Shown in pieces: positions 1 to 11,188 of a stretch of 64,000 nt of DNA (position 1 is its first letter; every line of letters starts with the position of its first letter). Location: NCBI RefSeq assembly GCF_002865645.1, contig NW_020194609.1, positions 186,001-250,000 on the forward strand. The letters are read 5' to 3'. The notes under the pieces are model-generated. The model worked only from the letters and a program-made list of their open reading frames with translations, ran no database searches and was not told the origin of the DNA. A program made the translations under genes and the position numbers. Source of the DNA: Hyaloscypha bicolor E (lineage: Eukaryota > Ascomycota > Leotiomycetes > Helotiales > Hyaloscyphaceae).

Positions 1-873
1 AATTTCTTTTATTTAGATTATATAATTCTTTTATAACTTATAAATATATTTACGAATTATAATTCGTTTATTATAATTTATAAAATAGCCTATAAGTATT
101 TTATAAATTAGTAAACTAATTTTCGAATCTTATTTAATTTATAAATATATTTAATTCTCGAATTAGATATTAATTATTATTATAAGAATTTCCTAATAAA
201 TAATAAGGTTATAGCCTTTATTTCAAATAAATATATAAATATAAGCTATTATAATCTAATATTTATAGTTTATAAAACAAGTTATAAATATTTATAAATA
301 TATATAATTAATATTATATATATAATATATATTTTATTTTTCTTATATAATAACCCGAACTAGTATTATAGTTTATAATTATAAGACTATAATAGAACTT
401 ATTAGTAAATATAGCTAGAATAATAGGTTTTTTACTAGTATTATTTCTATATTTATCTAGCTTTTTTTCTATTTATTTATATTAATTACTTCTTTTAATA
501 ATATATTATTAATATATATATTTTATTTATAAAATTATCTTATTTAACTAGCTTTATTTATATTAGTAAAATATTTATATAAATATATATACGAGTTTTA
601 TAAATACTTTAATTTATAAGAATATTTATATAAATAATATTAATTATTCTTTTATTCTTTTATTAAACTTTATAAATAATAATTATTTTATATAATAGAT
701 TTTTTAAAACTTAATAGCTATTATATAATACTTTAATAAGCTAAGCTTCTTTATTATCTTTATAACTAACTTATATTAGCCTGAGATTATAGATTATTTC
801 TTAAATAAATAATAAGTAATTAATTATTCGGATTTCCTTTATTAGATTTTTATTCTAAAAGTAAAAAAGTTTT

Positions 874-1008
874 TATTACAAAATAGTAAGGAATAGTGAT
901 TTATATAAGTGGTTGTCTGATTAAAAGAAGCTCTAAAGGAAGCCTCTGGAAATAAAAGGGGCCGCTAAGTAAGCGAAGCTAAGCTCCCTAGTACCCGTAT
1001 ATACGACA
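874..1008 (-). repeat. 3' LTR of non-autonomous element copy 1
   Basis: This 135-bp repeat is nearly identical to 2568-2702. The few differences are mostly C/T and G/A. On the plus strand it starts TATTAC and ends GACA. It adjoins the purine-rich tract, so it is called the 3' LTR for a minus-strand element. Confidence 0.85.
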
Positions 1009-2567
1009 CACTCCCTAGAGGCTTCTAATTCTATATATAAAGGAAATAGCTAGTAAAGTACTCCTATAGAGCACCCCTAGCAAAGCAAAAAGGAGTGTAT
1101 ATATATAGTCTATCTCCCCTAATTAAGAGCTAAGAAACCGTTATTCCCTAACGCCTTATATTAAGCTAATAGAACCAAAAGGGGTAGGAAGTAAAGTATC
1201 CCTAGACGTCTCCGGTAGTATACTTAGTTCCAAAAAAGCCTAGCTCTAGCCCCGGACGGCTCCGCAAGCCCAAAGCCAGGAAACTATATTATATATACTA
1301 TTAATACTCAAAGTCCCCTAGTAACTTCCCTCTATTCTTTATCTAACCCTTCTTCTCAAGCTGCCCATATAGCTTCTCGTATCCCTTTACCAAGCGTTCT
1401 CGTACGGCCTTTAATTACTCGTCCGTAGGCTATGGATCAAGTTTCCTGGTACAGGAACTAGTAGTTACAAGCTCTAGAATAGAGCAATTAACGGGCTTCT
1501 ACGGGTGCTTTTCCGCTCTTGTTTCCTTATAAGAATACGAGTGGCCTTGCAAATCAGATTATCTAGTAAGAGAAGCAAAGATTACAAGTAAAGAGTATTT
1601 ATTTTGCTAAATCAGGGCCTTAAAGATCCTTCCGTATTACTCGAGTATACGAACGGGCTCTCTAAGCATATTAGCCTCAATTACTAAAGCGAGTTGCTAT
1701 GCTCCCCAAATAGGTATAAACTTGGCTACTACTATTTAAAGAAAGTTCTTGATTATCAGGAATCCTTCGACTTCTGTAACTCGGTAGGTTTGAGCTCGTA
1801 TAAGAGCTTGGTACTAATTATTAATCCAGGCTATAGGAGATTCTCTACCTATTCTGCTACGGTCCAGAATTCTGTTATAATTCTCCCTTACTTATTCCCG
1901 TGTATTATTCTCCGATGACTGGAATTTCTTGCAAAGAGCTCGTATAACGTTCTAAAGAGAGAGCCTCTGCTAGGAAACGAGTAACTCAAGGTATAGTGCG
2001 AGCAGAGCAGGTTCTACTATACGGCATATCTAATCCCAGATATTCTAATACCGAGAGCTTTGCATTAACCAATTCGATTGCTTAATAGAGTACTCCTTAA
2101 GCCTAAACGAGTATTCCTCCTTAATATTATTAAAACAAGCTAGACGTGGAGCTCTTGGTCGTACTTCCTTCTCTGCTTCTGGCCTTCCATCCGCATCCCA
2201 TATTACTAATAGAGTGTTTCGCTCGATATTCGATTACTTAATTATTTAATTAATCATAAGAGGTAGGGGGGGCTCTGCAGAGAGCAGGTAAGGAGCTTCT
2301 GGAGTATCGGGATTAATGAGGTACTATACGTTTCGAAAAGTGGAATTGATTTTAAGCTCTATATACTATATAGGGAAGCTTCTGTAATTAGTAAGGCGTA
2401 TATCGGAGACTAGTAAAGCTGCTATTCTAAAGAGAGAAATAAAGGATGAGAAAACCAGGTGAAACGTATTCTTTTAGTAATTACGACTGTAGTAAGAATA
2501 ATCGCAATTACTAGAACGCTTACTAATTACTAATAGAGGTGTGTAGCTAGTGTACCGGGCTTATAAC

Positions 2568-2702
2568 TATTACAAAATAGCAAGGAATAGTAATTTGCAT
2601 AAGTAGTTATCTAATTAAAAGAAGCTCTAAAGGAAGCCTCTAGAAATAAAAGGGGCCGCTAAGTAAGTAAAGCTAAGCTTTCTAGTACCCGTATATATGA
2701 CA
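2568..2702 (-). repeat. 5' LTR of non-autonomous element copy 1
   Basis: This is the 135-bp partner of 874-1008. The duplication GTTTT follows at 2703-2707. The interior adjoining it on the minus strand (TTATAAGCCCGGTACACTAG) is also conserved in copy 2 and takes the usual primer-binding-site position, although it lacks the common TGG start. Confidence 0.85.
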
Positions 2703-3151
2703 GTTTTTTATAGATTTTAAAAACTATTTTTTCGAATAATATATAAGCTATATTTATATAATTAAGTACTAGAAATATAGCCTTTTATATATATATTTAT
2801 TTTTATTTTTTAGAAGAAATATTATTTTTTTAATTTCTAATTTAGTTAATAATATTATTTATATTAAGTTTCTAGATCTATTATAGAATTTTATAAATAA
2901 ATTTATAGCTATAATTATTAGTTAGATATTTTACAGGCTATATAGTTTTAATAATAATTTAAAAGCCTTATATATAATTTATAAAATACTTATAATTCCG
3001 TTTATATATTAGAAGAAGTTTCTTAAAGTATTTATAACTATAATAATTATTTATAAGAATAAATATCCCGAGTACTAGTACTAGAATAATAGCTATATAT
3101 TTATAGTTTATAAATTAGGCTTTCTAGATTAGAAAATTATTTATAATAATT

Positions 3152-3295
3152 TATTATATATATAAGTACTAGAGAGCTTTAGCTTTACTTATTTAGTAGC
3201 TCTCTTTTATTTAGCTAGATCTAGAAGCTCTTTTTAGAGTTTCTTTTAATTAGATAACTATTTATATAAATTACTATTTCTTACTATTTATAATA
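3152..3295 (+). repeat. 5' LTR of non-autonomous element copy 2
   Basis: This 144-bp repeat matches 4851-4994 and the reverse complement of the 135-bp LTRs of copy 1. It is preceded by the target duplication TAATT. Confidence 0.8.
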
Positions 3296-4850
3296 GTTAT
3301 AAGTCCGGTATACTAGCTATATACCTCTATTAGTAATTAATAAGTATTCTAGTAATTATAGTTATTCTTACTATAATTATAATTATTAAAAGAATACGTT
3401 TTACTTATTTTTCTTATTTTTTATTTCTCTCTTTAGAATAGTAGCTTTACTAGTTTCTAATATATGCCTTACTAATTATAAAAGCTTTTCTATATAATAT
3501 ATAGAGCTTAAAATTAATTCTATCTTTTGAAATATATAGTACTTTATTAATTCTAATATTTTTAAAGCTCTTTATCTGCTTTTTATAAAGCCCTTTCTAT
3601 TTCTTATAATTAATTAAATAATTAAATAATTAAATATCGAGTAAAATATTTTATTAGTAATATAAGATATAGATAGAAAACTAGAAGCAGAGAAGAAAGT
3701 ATAACTAAGAGCTCTATATTTAGCTTATTTTAATAATATTAAGGAAAAATACTTATTTAGGCTTAAGGAATATACTACCAAGTAATTGAATTAGTTAATA
3801 TAAAGCTCTTAGTATTAGAATATCTGGAATTAGATATACTATATAATAGAACCTATTTTACTTATACTATACCTTAAGTTACTTGTTTTATAATAAAGGC
3901 TTTCTTTTTAGAATATTATATAAGCTTTTTATAATAAATTCTAGTTATTAGAAAATAATATACGGAAATAAATAAGAGAGAATTATAATAGAATTCTGGA
4001 TTATAATAAAATAGGTTTAAAATCTTTTAAAGCCTGAATTAATAATTAATATTAAGCTTTTATATAAGCTCAAACCTATTAAGTTATAGAAATTAAAAGA
4101 TTTCTGGTAATTAAGAACTTTCTTTAAATAGTAATAGCCAAGTTTATATCTATTTAAGGAATATAATAACTCGCTTTAGTAATTAAGGCTAATATATTTA
4201 GAGAACCCGTTTATATATTCGAGTAATATAGAAGAATCTTTAAGGCCCTAATTTAGTAAAATAAATATTCTTTACTTGGGATCTTTATTTCTCTTACTAG
4301 ATAATCTAATTTATAAAGCTATTTATATTTTTATAAGAGAATAAAAATAGAAAAGTACTTATAAAAGCCTATTAATTACTTTATTCTAGAGCTTATAACT
4401 ACTAGTTCTTATATTAGGAAATTTAATTTATAGCCTATAGATAAGAAATTAAAGAATATATAAGAACGTCTTATAGTAAAGGGATATAAGAAGCTATATA
4501 GATAGCTTAAGAAAAAGAATTAGATAAAAAAGAGAATAAAGCTACTAGGGTATTTTAAATACTAATAGTATATATAATATAATTTCCTGGCTTTAGGCTT
4601 ATAGAACCGTTCGGAACTAGAGCTAGGCTTTTTTGAAACTAAATATACTACCAGAAATATCTAGAAATACTTTATTTCCTATCTCTTTTAGTTCTATTAG
4701 CTTAATATAAGGCATTAGGAAATAATAATTTCTTAGTTCTTAATTAGGGGAAATAAACTATATATATACTTATTTTTACTAGGGATATTCTATAGAAGTA
4801 CTTTACTAGCTATTTCCTTTATATATAGAATTAAAAGCCTTTAGGAAATA

Positions 4851-4994
4851 TATTATATATATAAGTATTAGAGAGCTTTAGTTTTATTTACTTAGTAGCC
4901 TCCTTTTATTTAATTAGATCTAGAAGCTTTTTTTAGAGCTTCTTTTAATTAGATAACTACTTATATAAATTACTATTTCTTACTATTTATAATA
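4851..4994 (+). repeat. 3' LTR of non-autonomous element copy 2
   Basis: This is the 144-bp partner of 3152-3295, followed by TAATT at 4995-4999. Confidence 0.8.
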
Positions 4995-7510
4995 TAATTA
5001 TTAGATTATTTTATATAATTTATATATTTTTTAGAAATTCTATTTATATATTAATATTGAGATTTATATATTTATATAAGTAATTAAATATATTTATAAA
5101 TATATATATATAAGAAAATAAATTATATAATTATTATTATTTTAGGAATAAATAATAAGATTATCTAGTATTTCTAGACTTAATATATAGGCTTTATAAA
5201 GGCTTTCTAGTATTTATTTAAATATCTAATATATTAAAGGTTTTCTTTAATTTATTTTTTTATATTCTATTTTTCTAAATAATATATAATTTGCTTTATA
5301 ACTAATTTCTTATTTAAATAAGTTATAAATAAAACCGCAAATATTTATTTAATTTTAATAGCCTTTTTTAAATATAATATAATATATAAAAATAACCGCT
5401 AATACTTATATTATAAGTTCTTATAATACTTTATATAAGTTACTAAAACCCGAATATAGAAGTATTATAAATAAGAATATAGTATTAGCTATATTTATTA
5501 CTATAGTCTAGTTTTAAATAAATAGTTCTATTTATAGCTTTTACTAATAGTTATATATAATTTATAATTCTTTAATAAGCTATATTTAATTAAGGGCATT
5601 TATTATTCTATATTCTATATTATTTATATTACTTATAGCTTAATAGAAAATAATTAGAAATAATTCTAGTATTTTAATAAGATTATTTTATTAATAATTA
5701 GCTATAATTTATAAATATTCTTTTTTATAAGTATTTATTAATAGCTAATTTCAGATATATAAATAATCTAGAACTAGTATAAAAAGTATTTCTATAATAA
5801 CCTAGTCTATAAGCTAGCCTATAACCTATTAATTAATTTCCTGTTATTTTTAGTTAATTTTTATTATAATTATAGTTTCTTTTTATTTAATTTTAGCTTT
5901 ATAAATCTTTAGTAAATACTTATAAATATTATTTTATTTAAGAATACCTTTAATTAGATTATAAGCTATTATATAGCTAATCTATAAATTAATTATATCT
6001 ATAAGATATTACTAGTAATTATAATATAAGTTTAGCTAAATATAAACTAGTATTTTTATTTCTAAATAATTCTAGTAATAATTATAAATAATTTATAAAT
6101 AGTTTATTTCTATTTATAGAACTCAAATAAAACTAATAAAATATTCTTTTATAAGACTTTCTATTACTATTATTATAGCTAAGATAAGGTCGTTTTATAT
6201 ATAATATTAATAGATAAATATATATTTTATTTCTAATTCCGGATTTTACTCGAGTTTAATAAATTATTTATAAATATAATTATTAAAATAAGTTAGCTCG
6301 AAACTATTTTATAATCTATAAATCTAATTATCTAAAATAAGATATTTATATAATATAAGTATTATTATAAAGTAATATACTAGTTAATAATTAATTTATA
6401 ATTAGTAATAAATAATTTTTTTTAAGAGAAATACTTATAATTCTCGAGAAAAACTTTATTTAGATTTTACTAGTAATTTTATATAATTTATAAACTAATA
6501 TAATACGGGCCTATTTATAATAAATATAGATCTAGTTATAGTTTTATTAGTTATTATTACGAATTAATATATAAGTCTATAATAACTTGTCTAAATAGGA
6601 TTTTATAGACTAAATTAGTAGTTTTCTATATAACCTGTTTTTAAATAAATAAATTATATTCTTGCCTTTTATTTTATATATCTAATTAGTTATAAATCTA
6701 ATTAATTATATTTATTTATAAAAGTAACTTTTACGGGCCTTATATAATTATTAGGTCTTTAATAAATAAGTAATTCTATTAACTCTAAATAGTATAGTAT
6801 ATAAACTTAATTAAAAAATTCTAGATATATTTCCTGGCTAGAAATAAATATATTTTATAATAAATTTAACTAATATAAATAAAGCAAATTCTATAATTAT
6901 AAAATTATTTTTAGAGGTTTTATAAAGTATTTATTTACTAGATTTATTTCTTTTCAAGCTATAATTTAAGATTAGTATACTTATAATACTTTTATAAAAT
7001 CTCTATTTATAGAAAAGGCTTTATAATAGATTACAAATATTAATTTATAACTTTAAAAGATTCTTAATTCAAATATAGCTATTAGATAATAACTTTAATA
7101 ACTAATTATAAATAATTCTATAAATTAAGCTCTAGTTTATAAATTAGTAATTATCTTTTATATTTTCCTATAAATAGTTTCTATTTAATTTATTTTTTAT
7201 AATAATTATTAATAAGTTATAAAGCTAGTTATTTAAGATAATAAAAGTAAATTTATAATTACTAGTCTTTTCTTATAGCTAGTTCTATATAGCGGCCTTA
7301 TAAGTAATCTTATAAATTGAGCTTTATATTTTTTTATTTTCTAATATAAATTATATAAGTAATATAGTATATCCAGAAATATTATAAGTTCTTATTTAGT
7401 TTTTAACTTATTTATAGGCTATTTTTCTTCTATATTATTTATAAAAAGTTTATATCTAATTTATATACTTAGCTAAAAGCCTTTATTATATTTCAAACCT
7501 ATTTGGAACG

Positions 7511-7590
7511 AGTTTAGGGTAAAATTATTACTAGCCCCAGAGCTTATATAGGGCTACTAGTAATAATTTTAGTAAAGTAGCTCTAAACTT
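7511..7590. repeat. Terminal hairpin A of the long element
   Basis: This is a long imperfect palindrome. The outer arms are AGTTTAG and CTAAACT, the inner arms pair ATTATTACTAG with CTAGTAATAAT, and the central loop contains CCCCAGAGCTTATATAGGG. The same layout recurs at 9,198-9,273 and 57,117-57,198, with a nearly constant loop but different arms. It marks the right end of the long element. Confidence 0.8.
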
Positions 7591-7760
7591 ATCTATTTTA
7601 TATTTTTACTATTTTCCGAAAAAAACAAATACTATTATATAAATGAATTTATATAGAAATATTAAAACTTTAGGCCTATTTTATAGTTCAGGCTTTATTT
7701 TATAGGATTTATAGGCTCTATAGGCTATCTTTTATAAGATTTATAAACTAATTATATTTT

Positions 7761-7848
7761 ATTATATTAGTAGCTATATATAAATATCTCTAATTTGGAT
7801 TATATTTTAGCTAAATTAGAGATATTTATATATAACTACTAATATAAT
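7761..7848. repeat. 36-bp inverted repeat with 16-base loop
   Basis: The arms 7761-7796 and 7813-7848 are reverse complements over 36 bp with a single G/A-type mismatch. The loop is 7797-7812. GGCTTTATA-like repeats lie on both sides. It may be a small foldback element or the ends of an internally deleted transposon; no coding is present. Confidence 0.75.
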
Positions 7849-7871
7849 AATATTTTAATAAATAAAGAAAT

Positions 7872-7904
7872 AGGCTTTATAGGCTTTATAGGCTTTATAG
7901 GCTT
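7872..7904 (+). repeat. Short tandem repeat, 9-bp unit
   Basis: The unit AGGCTTTAT is repeated about 3.7 times in a row, and a related single unit occurs at about 7690-7730. It is a simple repeat inside transposon-derived DNA with no visible function. Confidence 0.8.
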
Positions 7905-8039
7905 CTAATATATACTCTTTTTTTAAACCGGCTATATTATTCCGAATATAAGTTCTTTTACTTAATTATAAGCTTCTCTTTTTATAAGAATAAATATTAA
8001 TTTTATATTTATAAAACCTGCCTTATATAAAAGTATAAT

Positions 8040-9180
8040 AAATACTATAAAGCTATAAGTGAGTTTATATAAGAAAGGTATAATAGAAGGGTCTTATAAA
8101 TAAAGAAAGCAAAACTATAAGTATAAAAGTATGAGATATAGAATTCTATAGACTTAGAGAAGATATAATTAGAAGAAGAAGCCTAAAGGCAGGCTTGAAA
8201 TAAGTAAAGAGAGTTCTAGGCTCAATTATAAAATAATAAATAGTAGTAGTATAAAAAAGAGAAGTAGTAGGAAATAGAATAAAAAAAGAAATAGGAAGAG
8301 AATAATCCGGTAAGAGCTTGCAAATAGTAAATAGTAGTACTAATATATAGCAGTTTATAGACGAGTATAGGAGGGAAAAGCAGGAATATAAATAGAAATA
8401 GAAGTAAGAGCAGAAATAGAAGAAAGTATAGTACTAGCTTATAGCTAGCTAATATTTGGAAATATAAAGAGAGGAGAGGCTTATAGCTAAAGAGAATATA
8501 CCTATAAATAAAGGAGAAGAACTTGCAGATAAAGAGGGACCTATAAATAAAGAAAAGAGATTTATAAATAAAAAGGAGGGATTTATAAATAAAGAGGTAC
8601 TAGTAAATTAATTTACAGACGAGCTAACCCGTAAATAGAAAACCCTATTCGTAAATATTTATTAATTCTTTCTCTTAGAATATTATTCTAGTTATAATTA
8701 AAAATACTTCCTTTCTGATTTTAAATAATTCTTTATATATTCTATATATTAAAAACGGAAGCAAAAGTTAAATTATTAATATAGTATTTAAAAAAAGAAG
8801 TAAATAAGAGTATTGCGACTTGAAAATAAGCCTATAAGAGACGAGCTTTAAAGATATATATAAGTATATACTAGGGAATCGGGCAAGCAAATACTTAGAA
8901 AAGTAAGGGCTATAAAATACTATAGGTATTTTATAAAAGATAATAGAAAACAGGCTTTAGAAATCAATAATTATTTAAATAAAAGCTTTTAAAAAGACTA
9001 ATTTCCCGTATACTTATATATTATATTAGTATGAGCTTGCAAGCGTAATATGGCTATATATAATAAAAAAAGAGGGAGAGGGAAATTAAGTAAGAAAGAG
9101 AGCTTAATAAGTAAAAGTAAGGCTTAAAAGGGTTTATAAAAGGGAAGAGAGAGCTTTATATTAGAGCTAAAGTTACGTGA
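8040..9180 (+). pseudogene. RIP-broken reading frame, lysine/glutamine-rich
   Basis: Plus-strand frames here read as protein only if TAG/TAA are taken as former CAG/CAA. Around 8,380-8,480 this gives a Gln/Lys/Glu-rich charged segment. Around 8,500-8,610 a motif of the type PINKE/FINKKE recurs, encoded by repeated TATAAATAAAGA-like DNA. Further on (about 8,790-9,000) another charged frame follows. Charged Gln-rich tails occur at the C-terminus of many fungal pogo/Fot-type transposases, but no catalytic DDE region was identified, so the family is a guess. It lies directly upstream of hairpin C and may be the gene of an element ending there. Confidence 0.35.
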
Positions 9181-9197
9181 CCCTCTTAATCTCGAAT

Positions 9198-9273
9198 CGA
9201 GATCAGGGCAAAATTAAAGACTGGCCCCGGAGCTTGTATAGGGCCGCCAGGCTTTAATTTCTCCCTGATCTCG
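9198..9273. repeat. Terminal hairpin C at the edge of the gene island
   Basis: The outer arms CGAGATCAGGG and CCCTGATCTCG pair perfectly. The inner arms pair AAATTAAAG..CTGG with CCAG.CTTTAATTT, and the loop CCCCGGAGCTTGTATAGGG matches hairpins A and B. It is not RIP-mutated and marks the sharp change from AT-rich repeat to normal composition. Confidence 0.85.
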
Positions 9274-10377
9274 TAATTATATGTTATACTCTAGTCAATT
9301 TTTTTTGAATTTTACACTCTATTCAACACTAATTATGAATATTCATGAGTAGTATGAATACCTTGAGTATTTCTTTCTCACACTGAGCGTTGGCAACGTC
9401 CGACATCGAGTTGCTGCCTTCCATAACGGCTTCCATAGTAGGTTGCTAGTCCTGCTAGTCAACTCTGACTGCTGTGATTCACCTTCAAACGTATAGGGGG
9501 ACGCACTTGTTGTCGCGGGAAGCTCGAGTCAGGGGCCAATCGTCGAGAATTCGAGGACATTGGATGACTTACATATTTCGACGATGACGAGTAGTCTGTT
9601 GATACCGCAATCGCGTTACGAATTTCCCTCGACGCGTTGGGCTTCGCGAGTGTTGAAGTTGCGGAGAGGAAAGGGGGAAGTTAAGTTGACTTCGACCTGA
9701 AAAGAAAGATTAGTTGGGCGAGAAATAAGAGAGTAAGCGTTTTGCTGTCAAGCTAAAAAATGACGGTACAGTTAGGAAAAGGAAATACAGGAGGGACAGT
9801 GAAGATATTCCTCAGTTTCCTAACTTGTAATCTGCGTTTCATTCGAGCCTTCCTTCCTCAGCTCCATCCGCTTGCACCTATGGTACCGAATTTCAAGGCT
9901 AACGCCTAGCAAAAGGTGCCAAAGTACTTTCAAAACATTAACAAGGAATCCTTCTCCACCTTGATGTGGAATCCTCGCTCTGTTCCTTTTATATCTTTTC
10001 TCCCAAAAGTTCTCACCTGCTAATGGATCTCTATTCTCAGACCCTTTTACTCGAAGAATAAGTCCCGACTTGACAAGCTACGAACTTCCTCCAATCACAA
10101 GGGCCACATTGTCCTCGTCCTCACTTAGATTTAACACACCGCCAACTTCTAGCGTTGCCTCTATATCTCTCTGTCATTCCAAAACCACCGCTCGCAATCA
10201 GAATTTTCTCTCTCTCGTTGGGCACTAGTGTATCTGTGAATTACAAGCCCTGTACTGGCGATTAACGCATTGTCAACGTCAGGAACAGCTTCCGCAGAGA
10301 TCACCTCCATTAGTTTGTGATTATTTCCGCGACGATTTAATGCTCAGCACACTCAAGCTTACTGAGAATAGCACTTC
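9274..10377. other. Normal-composition DNA without a supportable gene
   Basis: Base composition is genic from about 9,300, but I find no long frame or convincing splice model on either strand. The longest minus-strand fragment (about 9,330-9,440) is only some 35 codons. It may hold untranslated or decayed gene sequence. Confidence 0.5.
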
Positions 10378-10695
10378 TCACGTATTGCAAGATCTTAGGG
10401 TGCGATACACACATCTAGATACTTTGGCAGTATTCGGAAACGCCGCAGCTAAGAGTACATCAGGAAATTGCGTATGGCTAATTATGTTTTCAGTGAACCG
10501 TTTATCTCGAACTTGCTGCAATATACCAGTATCTGGGAAGACTTTCACACCACGGCTGGTAAAATGCATTGTTTCTGCATCCCAAATGAACTACTTCTTA
10601 AATTTTCCTTCCCGCTGAATAACTCGATATAGGCAGTTTTCCGTGATACTTATAATGGAGTCGAACGCTTGATCTGGGAAGATTGACGGAGTCTC
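10378..10695 (-). pseudogene. Possible decayed gene fragment, unknown family
   Basis: A minus-strand frame of about 105 codons runs from 10,695 to the stop at 10,378 and is interrupted by one TAG at 10,591-10,593, which could be a RIP-type change of CAG. After the stop the frame holds MHFTSRGVKVFPDTGILQQV and continues to RTLRSCNT. I do not recognise the family. It may be a remnant exon, since no matching upstream exon with a start codon was found. The opposite-strand frame over the same bases (10,340-10,618) looks no better, so coding itself is uncertain. Confidence 0.3.
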
Positions 10696-11188
10696 TTAGC
10701 CCCGTTTACTTGTGAATTAGGGTTCTAGTGCTTGAAATTGTACTTAATTAGTTATATCACTTCTCAATTTTTCACTCCCGAGCGTGAAATGTGTAACTTC
10801 CACATTCCTTCGAAGAGCATCGGAACTTGTCTGTTCATATCGCACGTTCGCAGAGGGTGTTCCAGTAAAAGCGAAGAACGTTTTAGAATTCAAGCCGAAC
10901 ACAGACTCGCTGCAAGCTAATTAATGTCGAGATCCTTTCTCTGTCTCTTGAATCGCTCGGCAGTGTCTTGTTTTGGCCATTTTTAAGCATGCCTCCGAAA
11001 GATTATTTAAATCAGGCATAGATCGCATCCCCTATTGCTGCTGATTAATTTACGAATTGATTATCACATGGTAATAGGTAAATGAAAAGCTCCAAGTTCC
11101 GCGTCCCAACGAGCACCATACATTTAATGCTGAACCTTTATATCCATGGTGCCAAAATACAGTTTACCATTCGTCGATCATGTCATGT
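10696..11188. other. Intergenic stretch, nothing recognised
   Basis: This is mixed-composition sequence between the fragment and the unknown gene. It should include the 3' end of the minus-strand gene that stops at 11,189. No ORF, repeat or RNA gene could be supported. Confidence 0.5.

Larger units (their letters stand above)
874..2702 (-). mobile_element. Non-autonomous LTR element, copy 1 (1,829 bp)
   Basis: The element is bounded by two 135-bp direct repeats (874-1008 and 2568-2702) and flanked by the 5-bp duplication GTTTT (869-873 and 2703-2707), which is the geometry of an LTR retroelement. On the minus strand the LTR starts TGTC. A purine-rich tract ending GGGAGTG (minus strand, just beyond 1008) sits next to the 3' LTR, like a polypurine tract. 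The 1.56-kb interior has no recognisable gag, protease or reverse transcriptase and no ORF above 74 codons, so it is best described as a TRIM/LARD-like element needing help in trans. It is much less RIP-mutated than its host sequence and than copy 2, so it inserted later. The primer-binding site is unclear. Confidence 0.85.
3152..4994 (+). mobile_element. Non-autonomous LTR element, copy 2 (1,843 bp, heavily RIP-mutated)
   Basis: This is the same element as 874-2702 in the opposite orientation. It has 144-bp terminal direct repeats (3152-3295 and 4851-4994) and a 5-bp duplication TAATT (3147-3151 and 4995-4999). Across its length it follows the reverse complement of copy 1, but C-to-T and G-to-A changes have removed most CpA, CpG and TpG sites. 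It has no intact reading frame. The insertion site is confirmed by the uninterrupted sequence of the second host copy near 54,550. Both copies landed in the same older host element about 450 bp apart. Confidence 0.85.
1..7592 (-). repeat. Long unclassified transposon, copy 1 (RIP-mutated, entered from left edge)
   Basis: This stretch is collinear with 53,225-57,200: position 1 matches about 53,225, the stretch before 873 matches to about 54,100, 2,708 onward resumes at about 54,115, and 5,000 onward resumes at about 54,553. The two gaps are the LTR elements nested here. The left end lies outside the window. Read on the minus strand while ignoring TAG/TAA codons (RIP products of CAG/CAA), long glutamine- and isoleucine-rich frames run through both copies, so a minus-strand protein was probably encoded. 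I recognise no reverse transcriptase, transposase or helicase motif in it, so the class is unknown. It ends in the hairpin at 7,511-7,590. This copy is more AT-rich than copy 2. Confidence 0.75.

Noticed and set aside
1694..1918. 74-codon ORF in the non-autonomous LTR element
   Set aside because: It runs antisense to the element's orientation, has no recognisable domain, and is broken in the second copy.
1..7592. Starship captain (DUF3435 tyrosine recombinase) or Helitron as identity of the long element
   Set aside because: Neither the expected recombinase motifs nor Rep/helicase motifs could be found, and the terminal hairpin arms are much longer than Helitron 3' hairpins.
10340..10618. Plus-strand ORF of 92 codons
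   Set aside because: It mirrors the minus-strand frame over the same bases and has no motif or splice support.
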